A stretch of DNA of 25,345 nucleotides from an uncultured Enorma sp. (GTDB lineage: Bacteria > Actinomycetota > Coriobacteriia > Coriobacteriales > Coriobacteriaceae), in the NCBI GenBank assembly GCA_905210055.1, contig CAJLVH010000012.1, positions 1 through 25,345 of the forward strand, read 5' to 3'. Below, in pieces: positions 8,205 through 14,911 of the stretch. The notes beneath the pieces were generated by a model. That model saw only the letters and a list, made by a program, of their open reading frames with translations. It was not told the DNA's origin and did not search any database. Both the position numbers and the translations under genes were made by a program. Within the stretch, counting starts at the first letter, position 1, and every line of letters starts with the position of its first letter.

Positions 8205-8350
8205 GCTCTGTTGATGGTACCGCAAATCACGCGTCTTGAAGCTTTCCACAAGTTTTCAAAAGATGTTGAAAACTAACGAAATCAAATGAAAAGTTATCAA
8301 CACCGGTGCATAACGTGTTGAAAAGTTCGAAACGAACCTGAAAAGAAGGG
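8205..8350. other. oriC: Probable chromosomal origin (oriC) with a cluster of DnaA-box-like nonamers
   Basis: The 355-base gap 8153-8507 separates the two divergent gene arms and has no coding gene. It holds, against the consensus TTWTNCACA: CTTTCCACA (8242-8250), reverse TTTTCAACA (8264-8272), TTATCAACA (8294-8302), reverse TTATGCACC (8305-8313) and reverse TTTTCAACA (8316-8324), plus weaker TGTTGATGG (8209-8217). Each of the five main boxes differs by one base. AGTTTTCAA/TTGAAAACT (8251-8259 and 8266-8274) form a perfect inverted repeat. The stretch 8251-8300 is A+T-rich and could be the unwinding element. The position beside rpmH and near dnaA is the usual location of oriC. The remainder (8351-8422) shows nothing I can name. 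Confidence 0.75.
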
Positions 8351-8422
8351 TTGATACCATTTGAAAATCATGAGGCGCACGTACGGTGTGTGGTGAGTTT
8401 TCGACTATAACGCTCCTGCTTA

Positions 8423-8452
8423 TTGACATTGCTCCCCGCAGTTCCCTACAAT
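8423..8452 (+). promoter_or_regulatory. Strong sigma-70-type promoter of the rpmH operon
   Basis: A perfect -35 TTGACA (8423-8428), an 18-base spacer and a -10 TACAAT (8447-8452, 5/6) lie 55 bases upstream of the rpmH start. This is the best promoter match in the window and fits the high expression expected of a ribosomal protein gene. It would drive rpmH-rnpA-yidD-yidC-jag up to the terminator at 10678-10708. Confidence 0.8.
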
Positions 8453-8507
8453 TTTGAAGCTCACGAGCCTTATACGATTGCTTTTAAGCAACAGGAGGAT
8501 AGAAAAC

Positions 8508-8642
8508 ATGAAGCGTACGTATCAGCCGAACAAGCGTAAGCGCGCCAAGACCCATGGTTTCCGTGCCCGTATGGCAACCAAGGGTGGTCGTGCCGTTCTC
8601 GCCCGCCGTCGCGCCAAGGGTCGCAAGCGCCTCACCGTCTAG
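8508..8642 (+). CDS. rpmH: 50S ribosomal protein L34
   Basis: L34 is a very small basic protein of the large ribosomal subunit. The 44 residues run MKRTYQPNKRKRAKTHGF, then RARMATKGGRAVLARRRAKG, ending RKRLTV, which matches the family almost throughout. The ATG at 8508 is preceded by AGGAGG (8493-8498) nine bases upstream. An in-frame upstream extension from 8454 is rejected because it starts at the promoter. rpmH heads the right arm, immediately beside the probable origin, the classic position. Confidence 0.99.
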   Translation: MKRTYQPNKRKRAKTHGFRARMATKGGRAVLARRRAKGRKRLTV

Positions 8643-8661
8643 TTTCGACGCGCGTCTGTGT

Positions 8662-8994
8662 ATGAGGACCATCAAGTCCCGGTTGGATTTTGAACGCGTA
8701 TTCAAGCAAGGGCGGAGATACAACCACCCCTTGATACGTATGGTCATATGCGATGGTGAATGTGAAGGCGGCTCCGGGCGGGTCGCCTTCGCTGCACCTA
8801 AGCGGTTGGGGAATGCCGTGTTGCGCAACCGTTCTAAGCGCAAGCTTCGCGAAGCGGCACGCGCATGCGCGCTTCCCGCGGCGGGTGTCGACGTGATTCT
8901 CTTTGCAACGAAGGGGACGCGTGATGCCCGTGCCGATGAGCTCGCGGGTGCGCTCGAGACGCTCTTGAAGCGAGCAGGTCGCCATGATGGGTAG
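8662..8994 (+). CDS. rnpA: Ribonuclease P protein component
   Basis: RnpA is the protein cofactor of RNase P, which trims the 5' leader of precursor tRNAs. The 110 residues from the ATG at 8662 begin MRTIKSRLDFERVFKQGRRY and carry the family motif RNRSKRKLREA (55-65), preceded by VAFAAPKRLGNAV. Longer in-frame starts back to 8554 overlap rpmH and are rejected. No strong Shine-Dalgarno is visible in the 19-base rpmH-rnpA gap, so translation may depend on rpmH. The 3' end overlaps yidD by 11 bases. Confidence 0.96.
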   Translation: MRTIKSRLDFERVFKQGRRYNHPLIRMVICDGECEGGSGRVAFAAPKRLGNAVLRNRSKRKLREAARACALPAAGVDVILFATKGTRDARADELAGALETLLKRAGRHDG

Positions 8995-9217
8995 CGTGAG
9001 GAACGTTCTTCGCTTGTGCCTCATCGCACCGATTCGTGGATATCAGCGTTTTATCTCCCCGCTTCTCCCCGCGGCGTGCATCTATACGCCTACGTGCTCT
9101 CAATATGCAGTCGAAGCCATCTCGAAGCACGGTGTGGTACGCGGCAGCTGGCTCGCGCTGCGTCGCATCGTTCGCTGTAATCCGTTTCACGACGGTGGAT
9201 ATGATCCGGTGCCGTAA
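8984..9217 (+). CDS. yidD: Membrane protein insertion efficiency factor YidD
   Basis: YidD is a small membrane-associated protein thought to assist YidC in inserting inner-membrane proteins. The 77 residues contain the hallmark APIRGYQRFISPLLPAACIY, then PTCSQYAVEAISKHG, and the C-terminal RCNPFHDGGYDPVP. Two adjacent ATGs (8984 and 8987) are possible starts. The overlap with the rnpA end and yidC following after 26 bases give the standard rpmH-rnpA-yidD-yidC order. Confidence 0.95.
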   Translation: MMGSVRNVLRLCLIAPIRGYQRFISPLLPAACIYTPTCSQYAVEAISKHGVVRGSWLALRRIVRCNPFHDGGYDPVP

Positions 9218-9243
9218 GGCTCGATATTCGGAGGAAACCTTAG

Positions 9244-10014
9244 ATGTGGGATGCAATCGTTAACGTTCTCTTCCAGATTCTGCGGCTCATCCAGAGCTTC
9301 GCGACCGACTGGGGTCTCTCGATTATCATCTTGACGATCATCGTGCGCCTCATCTTGACGCCGCTCGTCCTGAAGTCGACGAAATCCACGGCGCGCATGC
9401 AGGTGCTCCAGCCCAAGCTCATGGAGATCCAGCAGCGCTATGCCGATGATCCCCAGCGCCAGGCCGAGGAGATGCAGAAGTTCTACGCCGAGAACAAGTT
9501 CAGCCCCCTCGGTGGCTGCCTGCCCTTGCTCATCCAGATGCCGATCCTCATCGCGCTTTTCACCCTCCTGCGTGACCTGCCCAAATATTTCGAGGGCACG
9601 AGCTTCTCGTTCTATGGGATCCTTCCCGACCTCACCGTTACCCCGGGTGCCATGTGGGTAGAGGGAATCGGGGTCGCCCTCCCCTATCTCATCTCGCTTT
9701 TGCTCTTCGCACTGCTTACCATTATCCCCACGCTCTATCAGTCGCGTAACCAGACCGGCCAGCAGGCGTCGAGCATGCGCACGATGTCTATCGTGATGTC
9801 GATCATGATGCTCTGGATGGGTTGGAACCTTCCCGCTGGTGTTCTGCTGTATTACGACGTTTCCACCATGTGGCAGGTCATTCAGCAGGTCTTCGTGACG
9901 CGTCGTGTCATGGAGAAAGCTAAGGCCGAGGAAGAGGAGCGCCTTGCTAACGCTCCCATCGAGGTCGATGTGGTGCGCAGGGAGCGCAAAGCTCGTCCTC
10001 ATAAGAAGAACTAG
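9244..10014 (+). CDS. yidC: Membrane protein insertase YidC/Oxa1 family
   Basis: YidC inserts and folds integral membrane proteins, alone or with the Sec translocon. The 256 residues lack the large periplasmic domain of Proteobacterial YidC, as expected for a Gram-positive. The conserved groove arginine lies in IIVRLILTPL (R35). It is followed by a cytoplasmic helical hairpin (about 42-88), NKFSPLGGCLPLLIQMPILI, then hydrophobic segments near 130-160 and 175-200, and a basic tail RRERKARPHKKN that may contact the ribosome. Unlike many Gram-positive YidC proteins it shows no N-terminal lipobox. GGAGG lies upstream of the ATG. Confidence 0.97.
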   Translation: MWDAIVNVLFQILRLIQSFATDWGLSIIILTIIVRLILTPLVLKSTKSTARMQVLQPKLMEIQQRYADDPQRQAEEMQKFYAENKFSPLGGCLPLLIQMPILIALFTLLRDLPKYFEGTSFSFYGILPDLTVTPGAMWVEGIGVALPYLISLLLFALLTIIPTLYQSRNQTGQQASSMRTMSIVMSIMMLWMGWNLPAGVLLYYDVSTMWQVIQQVFVTRRVMEKAKAEEEERLANAPIEVDVVRRERKARPHKKN

Positions 10015-10028
10015 CTGGTCGTAGCATT

Positions 10029-10046
10029 TATTTAGGTACCTAAATA
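10029..10046. repeat. 18-bp A+T-rich perfect palindrome in the yidC-jag gap
   Basis: TATTTAGGTACCTAAATA is a perfect palindrome ending 14 bases before the jag ATG. It is followed at once by TTTAGGAG, which holds the probable jag ribosome binding site and repeats half of the palindrome (TTTAGG). It could be an operator, or in RNA a small hairpin (with the alternative partner TTTAGGAG) that tunes jag translation. Function is inferred only. Confidence 0.6.
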
Positions 10047-10060
10047 TTTAGGAGCTTATT

Positions 10061-10654
10061 ATGAATGAAGAGCTCGTTATCGATACTGAAGTTGAAGAGA
10101 TGGACGTTGATTCTACCGAGGATGCCGACCAGATCGTCGGTGCTTATCCTGAGCTTGCTCGCAAGTACAAGGCTGGTGAGGAATTGACCGATCAGGATCT
10201 CGATCAGATTGCCGATGTATCGATCACGGTGCTGCGCAATATTCTTGAGCAATTTGATGCTGAGGGTGCTCCCATCGACGAGTATGAAGGTGATGAAGGA
10301 GAATTGATCCTCGACGTCACAGCTCCCGATCTTGCCGTGCTGATTGGTCGACATGGGCGCACGCTTGAATCCCTTCAGACCATGGTATCCCTCATTGTGA
10401 GTCGCAAGCTCGGGTTCCGTTATCCGGTTGTTGTGGATATCGAAGGATATAAGAGCCGTCGTAACGAGAAGGTTGCTTCCATGGCTCGCTCTGCTGCCGC
10501 TCGTGCTGTGAAGCAACATACGACTGTGAAGCTTCCCCCTATGAGCGCCTATGAGCGTCGCCTTGTTCACATTGCACTTCGTGATAACGAGACTGTCGAA
10601 ACTCATTCCGAAGGTGTTGATCCTGAGCGTCGTGTCGTCATCTCGCTGGTATAG
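10061..10654 (+). CDS. jag: Jag/KhpB-like RNA-binding protein (KH and R3H domains)
   Basis: This 197-residue protein belongs to the Jag/KhpB/EloR family, RNA-binding proteins linked to cell elongation and division in Gram-positive bacteria and usually encoded after yidC. A KH domain spans about 83-145 with the GxxG loop in VLIGRHGRTLESLQ. An R3H domain follows (about 160-197) with MSAYERRLVHIALRDN and ending PERRVVISLV. The N-terminal 80 residues are strongly acidic (EELVIDTEVEEMDVDSTEDA) and do not obviously contain the usual Jag_N domain. From here to about 13600 the DNA is more A+T-rich than its flanks. A terminator follows 24 bases after the stop. Confidence 0.9.
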   Translation: MNEELVIDTEVEEMDVDSTEDADQIVGAYPELARKYKAGEELTDQDLDQIADVSITVLRNILEQFDAEGAPIDEYEGDEGELILDVTAPDLAVLIGRHGRTLESLQTMVSLIVSRKLGFRYPVVVDIEGYKSRRNEKVASMARSAAARAVKQHTTVKLPPMSAYERRLVHIALRDNETVETHSEGVDPERRVVISLV

Positions 10655-10677
10655 CAATTTAACCATAATGCGATTGA

Positions 10678-10708
10678 GGAGGGTGCAGCAGTGCTGTACC
10701 CTTCTTTT
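10678..10708 (+). terminator. Intrinsic terminator after jag
   Basis: Bases 10678-10690 (GGAGGGTGCAGCA) pair with 10692-10704 (TGCTGTACCCTTC) along the whole arm, allowing two G-U pairs. The inner pairs open to form a small loop. TTTT (10705-10708) follows directly. This ends the rpmH-jag transcription unit and separates it from rsmG, which starts 48 bases later. Confidence 0.8.
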
Positions 10709-10756
10709 ATGACAAAACCTTATGTCTCGTGAATTCTTGTCTGAAGGGAGGAACAT

Positions 10757-11494
10757 ATGAATGTGGACGCTACTGTTATAGATGAACTTACGGAGGAGCT
10801 TCTTTCCTATTGCTCTGGATTTCACCTCGAGATTTCCAGCGATGTCGCGCAGCGTTGCATTGAGCATTTCTTCATGGTGGTTGAAGTAAATCAAACGATG
10901 AACCTTACGCGTATTACCGATGAGCACTCCGGTCTGATTCTTCATATCCTCGATTCATTGCTTCTCCTTCCCTATGTGAACGACGCTCCAGAAGGAGTGT
11001 TACTAGATATTGGAACAGGTGCTGGATATCCGGGCATCCCGCTTCTGCTTGCCACAAATCGCGCAGGCGTCCTTTTAGATTCTGTTGCTAAGAAGATCAA
11101 AGCTGTTGATACCTTCCTTTTCAGGCTTGATATTCCTTGTGTCGAGACCTCTCACGAACGTGTTGAAGTGTATGCGCGCGATCACCGTGCCTCCTGTGCT
11201 TGTGTTGTTGCTCGCGCAGTCGCTCCACTATCCGTGCTACTTGAGTATGCTGCGCCACTCTTATGTTTGGGTGGACGCCTTGTTGTTACTAAGGGAGTTC
11301 CTTCTCCTGAAGAGCTTTCTGCTGGTTTACATGCAGCAAAACTCTGTGGGTTTGAGTTCGAAGATTCCTTGCATATTGAACTGCCAGATTACCTCGGAGA
11401 GCGTACTATTCTAACGTTTATTAAAAAGCGTGAAGCGAAACTCGGTCTTCCTCGAAAAGTCGGCGTTGCGAAGAAACAACCGCTTGGATACTGA
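10757..11494 (+). CDS. rsmG: 16S rRNA (guanine(527)-N7)-methyltransferase
   Basis: RsmG (GidB) uses S-adenosylmethionine to methylate N7 of G527 in 16S rRNA; loss of this mark is known to give low-level streptomycin resistance. The 245 residues show the N-terminal MNLTRITD and HILDSLLLLPY, the SAM-binding motif LLDIGTGAGYPGIPLLL (about 82-98), the AVAPLSVLLEYAAPLL segment, and the C-terminal LPRKVGVAKKQPLGY. GGGAGG precedes the ATG with a six-base spacing. Its place just before parA-parB is typical of Gram-positive origin regions. Confidence 0.97.
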   Translation: MNVDATVIDELTEELLSYCSGFHLEISSDVAQRCIEHFFMVVEVNQTMNLTRITDEHSGLILHILDSLLLLPYVNDAPEGVLLDIGTGAGYPGIPLLLATNRAGVLLDSVAKKIKAVDTFLFRLDIPCVETSHERVEVYARDHRASCACVVARAVAPLSVLLEYAAPLLCLGGRLVVTKGVPSPEELSAGLHAAKLCGFEFEDSLHIELPDYLGERTILTFIKKREAKLGLPRKVGVAKKQPLGY

Positions 11495-11515
11495 ACCGCT
11501 CTACCCCGTTCATTG

Positions 11516-11551
11516 AATAGCTCGATGTTTCACGTGAAACATCGAGCTATT
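11516..11551. other. parS: parS site 1 (ParB-binding centromere) inside a 36-bp perfect palindrome
   Basis: The 16-mer TGTTTCACGTGAAACA at 11526-11541 matches the universal bacterial parS consensus. It is flanked by AATAGCTCGA and TCGAGCTATT, making a 36-bp perfect palindrome. ParB loads here as a CTP-dependent clamp and spreads. The hairpin form, followed by TTT, could also end rsmG transcription weakly (inference). Confidence 0.95.
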
Positions 11552-11567
11552 TAAGTTTCAAGCTTGT

Positions 11568-11593
11568 CATTATGTTTCACGTGAAACATAATG
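11568..11593. other. parS: parS site 2 inside a 26-bp perfect palindrome
   Basis: A second TGTTTCACGTGAAACA lies at 11573-11588, extended by CATTA and TAATG into a 26-bp perfect palindrome. The two parS centres are 47 bases apart, between rsmG and parA, so ParB bound here could also influence parAB transcription. The flanks differ in sequence from those of site 1. Confidence 0.95.
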
Positions 11594-11677
11594 TGTACAA
11601 GGTGCTTACCTATTGGCTTAAATTGTCGATTTAGCCGTCTGCACCGAACTGTAGCTGAAACGAACAAGGGAGGTCAG

Positions 11678-12481
11678 ATGGGTTACACCGATACTCAGCG
11701 CAAGACATCGGGATTCCCGCGCACTATCGCAATCATCAATCAAAAGGGTGGTGTTGGAAAGAGCACAACCGCAGTTAACCTGTCTGCGGCATTGGCTGAG
11801 AAGGGTATGAAAGTCCTCTTAGTGGACTTCGACCCGCAGGGAAACAGCACTAGTGGCCTCGGAATTGAAAAAGAAGAGCTTGAACAATGTGTCTACGATG
11901 CATTGATTCACGACGTTCAAGCGTCTGAGCTGATTCTTGAAACGGAAACGACAGGAGTATATGTAATTCCAGCAACCATACAGCTTGCCGGTGCAGAGAT
12001 TGAACTGGTATCTGCTATGGCGCGTGAAACACGCTTGAAAGAGCTCATTAGACCAGTTGCTGAGTACTTTGATTTTATATTTATTGACTGCCCACCGTCG
12101 CTTGGGCTTCTCACAATCAATGCTCTAGCGGCAGCGGATAGCGTACTCATTCCGATTCAGTGTGAGTACTATGCTCTCGAAGGTGTTACAAAGCTCCTTG
12201 AGTCAATGAAAATGGTCAAGGAACGCATCAATAGGGATCTTGAGGTCTATGGTGTGCTCATGACGATGTATGATTCGCGTACGTCGTTGGCAAACCAGGT
12301 TGTTGAGGAAGTGCGTAACTACTTCGGTGAAGATGTCTTCCAGACACTCATTCCTCGAACTGTCAAGATTTCAGAAGCACCTTCCTTCGGTATGCCGGTT
12401 ACGAGCTACGCTCCGCAGAACAAAGGAGCGGAAGCATATCTTGAGCTTGCAGATGAGGTGATCGCACGTGCCAGCCGCTAA
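11678..12481 (+). CDS. parA: Chromosome partitioning ATPase ParA (Soj)
   Basis: ParA is a deviant-Walker ATPase that binds the nucleoid nonspecifically and moves ParB-parS complexes to segregate origins. I chose the ATG at 11678 (267 residues) because AGGGAGGTCAG sits directly upstream; an in-frame start at 11591 would begin just after parS site 2. Motifs: deviant Walker A NQKGGVGKSTT (21-31) with signature lysine K23, VDFDPQGNSTSG (49-60), FIFIDCPPSLG, and the C-terminal RTVKISEAPSFGMPV. The stop overlaps the parB start by 14 bases, so the pair is translationally coupled. Confidence 0.97.
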   Translation: MGYTDTQRKTSGFPRTIAIINQKGGVGKSTTAVNLSAALAEKGMKVLLVDFDPQGNSTSGLGIEKEELEQCVYDALIHDVQASELILETETTGVYVIPATIQLAGAEIELVSAMARETRLKELIRPVAEYFDFIFIDCPPSLGLLTINALAAADSVLIPIQCEYYALEGVTKLLESMKMVKERINRDLEVYGVLMTMYDSRTSLANQVVEEVRNYFGEDVFQTLIPRTVKISEAPSFGMPVTSYAPQNKGAEAYLELADEVIARASR

Positions 12482-13334
12482 GAAGAAGGTCGCACTCGGA
12501 AAAGGTCTCAATGCCCTTATGGGTGAGGCGCAACATGAAACCGGTCAAGCTGCTAGCGAAACCCTGATAAACATCGAAGATATTCATCCGAATCCTAACC
12601 AACCGCGCACACATTTTGACGAGAAGGAACTGCAGGAGCTTGCTGATTCAATCAGCGAGCATGGGGTTCTACAGCCGTTGCTTGTGAGGAGGGATGGCAA
12701 GGGGTATCAGATTATTGCAGGCGAGCGAAGATATCAAGCATCGAAACTTGCAGAGATCAGCAAGGTTCCGGTTATCGTAAAGGATGTTGATGAGACAGAA
12801 GTGCTCGCGCTCGCACTCATTGAGAACCTCCAACGTTCTGACTTGAATCCAATTGAAGAAGCGCGTGGGTACAAACAGCTGATCGACGCGAGTGGTATGA
12901 CGCAGGATGCCTTATCCAAAGCGGTATCGAAATCGCGATCTGCAATCACAAACGCCCTGCGTCTCCTTGATCTGCCCGAACCTGTTCAGCAGATGCTCTT
13001 TGAAGGAAAGCTCACTGCAGGACACGCTCGAGCAATCCTTGCGGTTCCATATGAGGATGCGCGCATCAAGCTAGCGGAGAAGGTCGTTCAAGACGGCTTG
13101 TCGGTGCGAGCGACAGAACATCTTGCTCCGCTCTTTTCTGTCACTGAAGAGCCAAAAGCGCCGCGCCCCGTTACTCCTCAATCGTATAAGCGTGCAGCGA
13201 GAATCTTGCGTCAGGCATTCAATACGAACGTACGGGTGAAGAATACGCGTGGCAAGAACAAGATAGAGATTGAGTTCAAGGATGAGGATGAGCTTTCGAG
13301 CATCATCGAGCGGATCGTAGGTGACAAGGAATGA
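12468..13334 (+). CDS. parB: Chromosome partitioning protein ParB (Spo0J)
   Basis: ParB is a CTP-hydrolysing DNA clamp that loads at parS. The GTG at 12468 (288 residues, MPAAKKKVALGKGLNALMGE) follows GAGGTGAT and overlaps parA by 14 bases. The N-terminal LGKGLNALMG is the usual ParA-stimulating region. IHPNPNQPRTHFD begins the N domain, and GERRYQASKLA is the CTP-binding GERR motif. ALIENLQRSDLNPIEEARGY and the helix-turn-helix MTQDALSKAVSKSRSAITNAL form the parS-reading part. The C-terminal dimerisation region ends IIERIVGDKE. Two parS sites lie upstream of parA. Confidence 0.97.
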   Translation: MPAAKKKVALGKGLNALMGEAQHETGQAASETLINIEDIHPNPNQPRTHFDEKELQELADSISEHGVLQPLLVRRDGKGYQIIAGERRYQASKLAEISKVPVIVKDVDETEVLALALIENLQRSDLNPIEEARGYKQLIDASGMTQDALSKAVSKSRSAITNALRLLDLPEPVQQMLFEGKLTAGHARAILAVPYEDARIKLAEKVVQDGLSVRATEHLAPLFSVTEEPKAPRPVTPQSYKRAARILRQAFNTNVRVKNTRGKNKIEIEFKDEDELSSIIERIVGDKE

Positions 13335-13594
13335 AGAGCACAGGATCGTTGGTACTCGGTATCGTCGTAAGTACTGCTGCCGTTGCGGTAGGTGTTGTGG
13401 TGGGTTATAGGATTGTGTCCGACCCAGAGCTTCGGTATAGGTTCAGCCGTAGCGCCCGTGATGCCTATGAAACATCGAAGAAGAAAATCGTAAACATGTC
13501 GGAAGACGTTGCGGTTCGTACTGCACAGATGACGAAGAATCCGAAGATCAACCAGGAATGGGTTGTGCATCAATGGGAAAGTGTAGGGTATTGA
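13331..13594 (+). CDS. Small single-pass membrane protein coupled to parB, function unknown
   Basis: An 87-residue protein whose ATG overlaps the parB stop (ATGA), with AGGTGA a few bases upstream, so it is translated with parB. Residues about 5-27 (GSLVLGIVVSTAAVAVGVVV, then GYR) form one membrane helix. The remainder is a charged, probably helical tail (YRFSRSARDAYETSKKKIVN) like the small YtxH-type membrane proteins. No family was recognised. A membrane anchor coupled to ParB could link the origin complex to the membrane, but this is only a suggestion from position. Confidence 0.8.
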   Translation: MKSTGSLVLGIVVSTAAVAVGVVVGYRIVSDPELRYRFSRSARDAYETSKKKIVNMSEDVAVRTAQMTKNPKINQEWVVHQWESVGY

Positions 13595-13604
13595 ATGAAG
13601 TATA

Positions 13605-14798
13605 TTAACAAGGTACCTTACTAAATTGAGGTTCAAGAACTGTTGTGCGTAGAAAGAATGCTGCGTAAAGTACGAAGGGCTCCCCGCTGGATAAAGTGGG
13701 GAGCCCTTCACGTGCTTGCCTTGTGGTTATATGTATAGGCGAGGTGCGTCTACGAGGGGAGCCGATCTTGCGCTGCTTCAGTTGTCCACACGCTGCATCG
13801 ATATCGGAGCCGCGCGAGTTGCGGATGGTAGTCTCGATGCCCCGGGAAGCGAGTCGGCGCTGGAGGTCTTCGACCTTCTTCATGGGGGAGGGTTTGAAGG
13901 GGCTATCGGGGATGTCGTTGAGCTGGATGAGGTTCACGTGGCAGAGCGTGCCCTCGCAAAAGTCGCACAGAGCTTGCATTTCGGGATTCGTATCGTTCAC
14001 GCCTTCGATCATAGCGAACTCATATGTCGGACGGCGGCCAGTGGTCTCTGTGTAGAATTGAAGCGCTTCATGAAGGCGGAGAAGCGTGTACTTCTTCACG
14101 CCGGGCATGAGTTGGTTGCGTGTCGACTGAATAGCAGAATGCAGCGAGACGGCGAGCGTGAACTGTTCCGGAATGCGTGCGAAGTCGCGGATGCGCGGGA
14201 TGACACCGCTTGTCGAAACCGTAAGGTGACGAGCACCGATATTCAGACCGTTTTCATCATTGAGCATGCGCAGCGCTTGGATGGTAGCGTCGTAGTTCGC
14301 AAACGGTTCGCCCTGTCCCATGAACACAACGCTCGTCACGCGCTCCCCGAGATCCTGCGCAACGTGCGTCACCTGGTCGACCATCTCCTGAGCGGTCAGA
14401 GAACGCGTAAGGCCGGCAAGACCGGTCGCGCAGAAGGAGCAACCCATGGCACAGCCGGCCTGGGTAGAGATGCACACGGCGAGGCGGTTGCGCGTGGGCA
14501 TGCCGACCGTCTCGACCGCGACACCGTCGGCGAACTGAAGGAGATATTTACGTGAGCCGTCACGAGAGACCTGTTTCACCGCTTCTATGGGACGTGCGAT
14601 GCAGTACGCTTCGGCGAGCCGCTCTCGAAGCGTCTTCGGAATGTTCGTCATCTCATCGAAGGAGGCAGCGTTCTTATGGTGCAGCCATTCATTCACCTGT
14701 TTGGCGCGAAACGCTGGTTGTCCCAGCTCAGTGATAACCTCCTGCAGCTCGGTTGCGGTGAGTGAACGGATATCGACGAGGCCGTTCGTGCGTTCCAT
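13605..14798 (-). CDS. rlmN: 23S rRNA (adenine(2503)-C2)-methyltransferase / tRNA methyltransferase RlmN
   Basis: RlmN is a radical-SAM enzyme that methylates C2 of A2503 in 23S rRNA and A37 in some tRNAs. The cluster motif CAMGCSFC has C116, C120 and C123. The SAM-contact motif FMGQGEPFANYD and the C-terminal SRGSDIDAACGQL with methyl-carrier C337 are present. The family normally ends soon after this motif, yet the frame runs 55 residues further (343-397; RKIGSPRRRTSPIHI and onward), across a perfect 12-bp hairpin (13674-13709). A TAA in the neighbouring frame at 13727-13729, just before the hairpin, is where a normal gene would stop. The ATG at 14798 has AAAGG upstream. Confidence 0.95.
   Translation of the reverse strand: MERTNGLVDIRSLTATELQEVITELGQPAFRAKQVNEWLHHKNAASFDEMTNIPKTLRERLAEAYCIARPIEAVKQVSRDGSRKYLLQFADGVAVETVGMPTRNRLAVCISTQAGCAMGCSFCATGLAGLTRSLTAQEMVDQVTHVAQDLGERVTSVVFMGQGEPFANYDATIQALRMLNDENGLNIGARHLTVSTSGVIPRIRDFARIPEQFTLAVSLHSAIQSTRNQLMPGVKKYTLLRLHEALQFYTETTGRRPTYEFAMIEGVNDTNPEMQALCDFCEGTLCHVNLIQLNDIPDSPFKPSPMKKVEDLQRRLASRGIETTIRNSRGSDIDAACGQLKQRKIGSPRRRTSPIHITTRQAREGLPTLSSGEPFVLYAAFFLRTTVLEPQFSKVPC
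13674..13709. terminator. Strong hairpin inside the extended rlmN 3' end, possible terminator
   Basis: GAAGGGCTCCCC (13674-13685) and GGGGAGCCCTTC (13698-13709) form a perfect 12-bp stem with a 12-base loop that can close by two more pairs. It lies between the convergent parB-operon end and rlmN, where a bidirectional terminator is expected. Neither side has a clean T-tract; the minus-strand side continues GTACTTTACG. It is placed within the rlmN reading frame as it stands. Confidence 0.55.
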
Positions 14799-14911
14799 GG
14801 AATGCCTTTCTCAAAGATATGAACTGTCCGGACGTGCGCGTACCATTCATATATACAATAAGGGAATCGAGAATCCGACGGGTTTGGCGTCGAACAATAA
14901 AGGAGCAGACC
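14799..14911. promoter_or_regulatory. Divergent rlmN/ddl intergenic region with a candidate ddl -10
   Basis: This 113-base gap separates divergent rlmN and ddl and must carry both promoters. The clearest element is TACAAT (14854-14859) within ATATATACAATAAG, a good -10 for ddl, but no matching -35 lies at 16-18 bases. No rlmN promoter was identified. Confidence 0.35.

Noticed and set aside
8454..8507. In-frame upstream extension of rpmH from 8454
   Set aside because: It would start at the end of the promoter, has no ribosome binding site, and the ATG at 8508 matches the L34 N-terminus with a good AGGAGG.
10709..10737. ATGACA (10709-10714) as a -35 for rsmG
   Set aside because: The -35 is good, but the sequence at 16-18 bases (AATTCT region) is a poor -10, so a promoter is not claimed.
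11594..11677. Promoter for parAB between parS site 2 and the parA start
   Set aside because: TTGGCT and TTGTCG candidates lack any acceptable -10 at normal spacing.
12023..12031. A half parS sequence CGTGAAACA inside parA
   Set aside because: Only one half of the 16-base palindrome is present and the other arm does not match, so it is not a third parS site.
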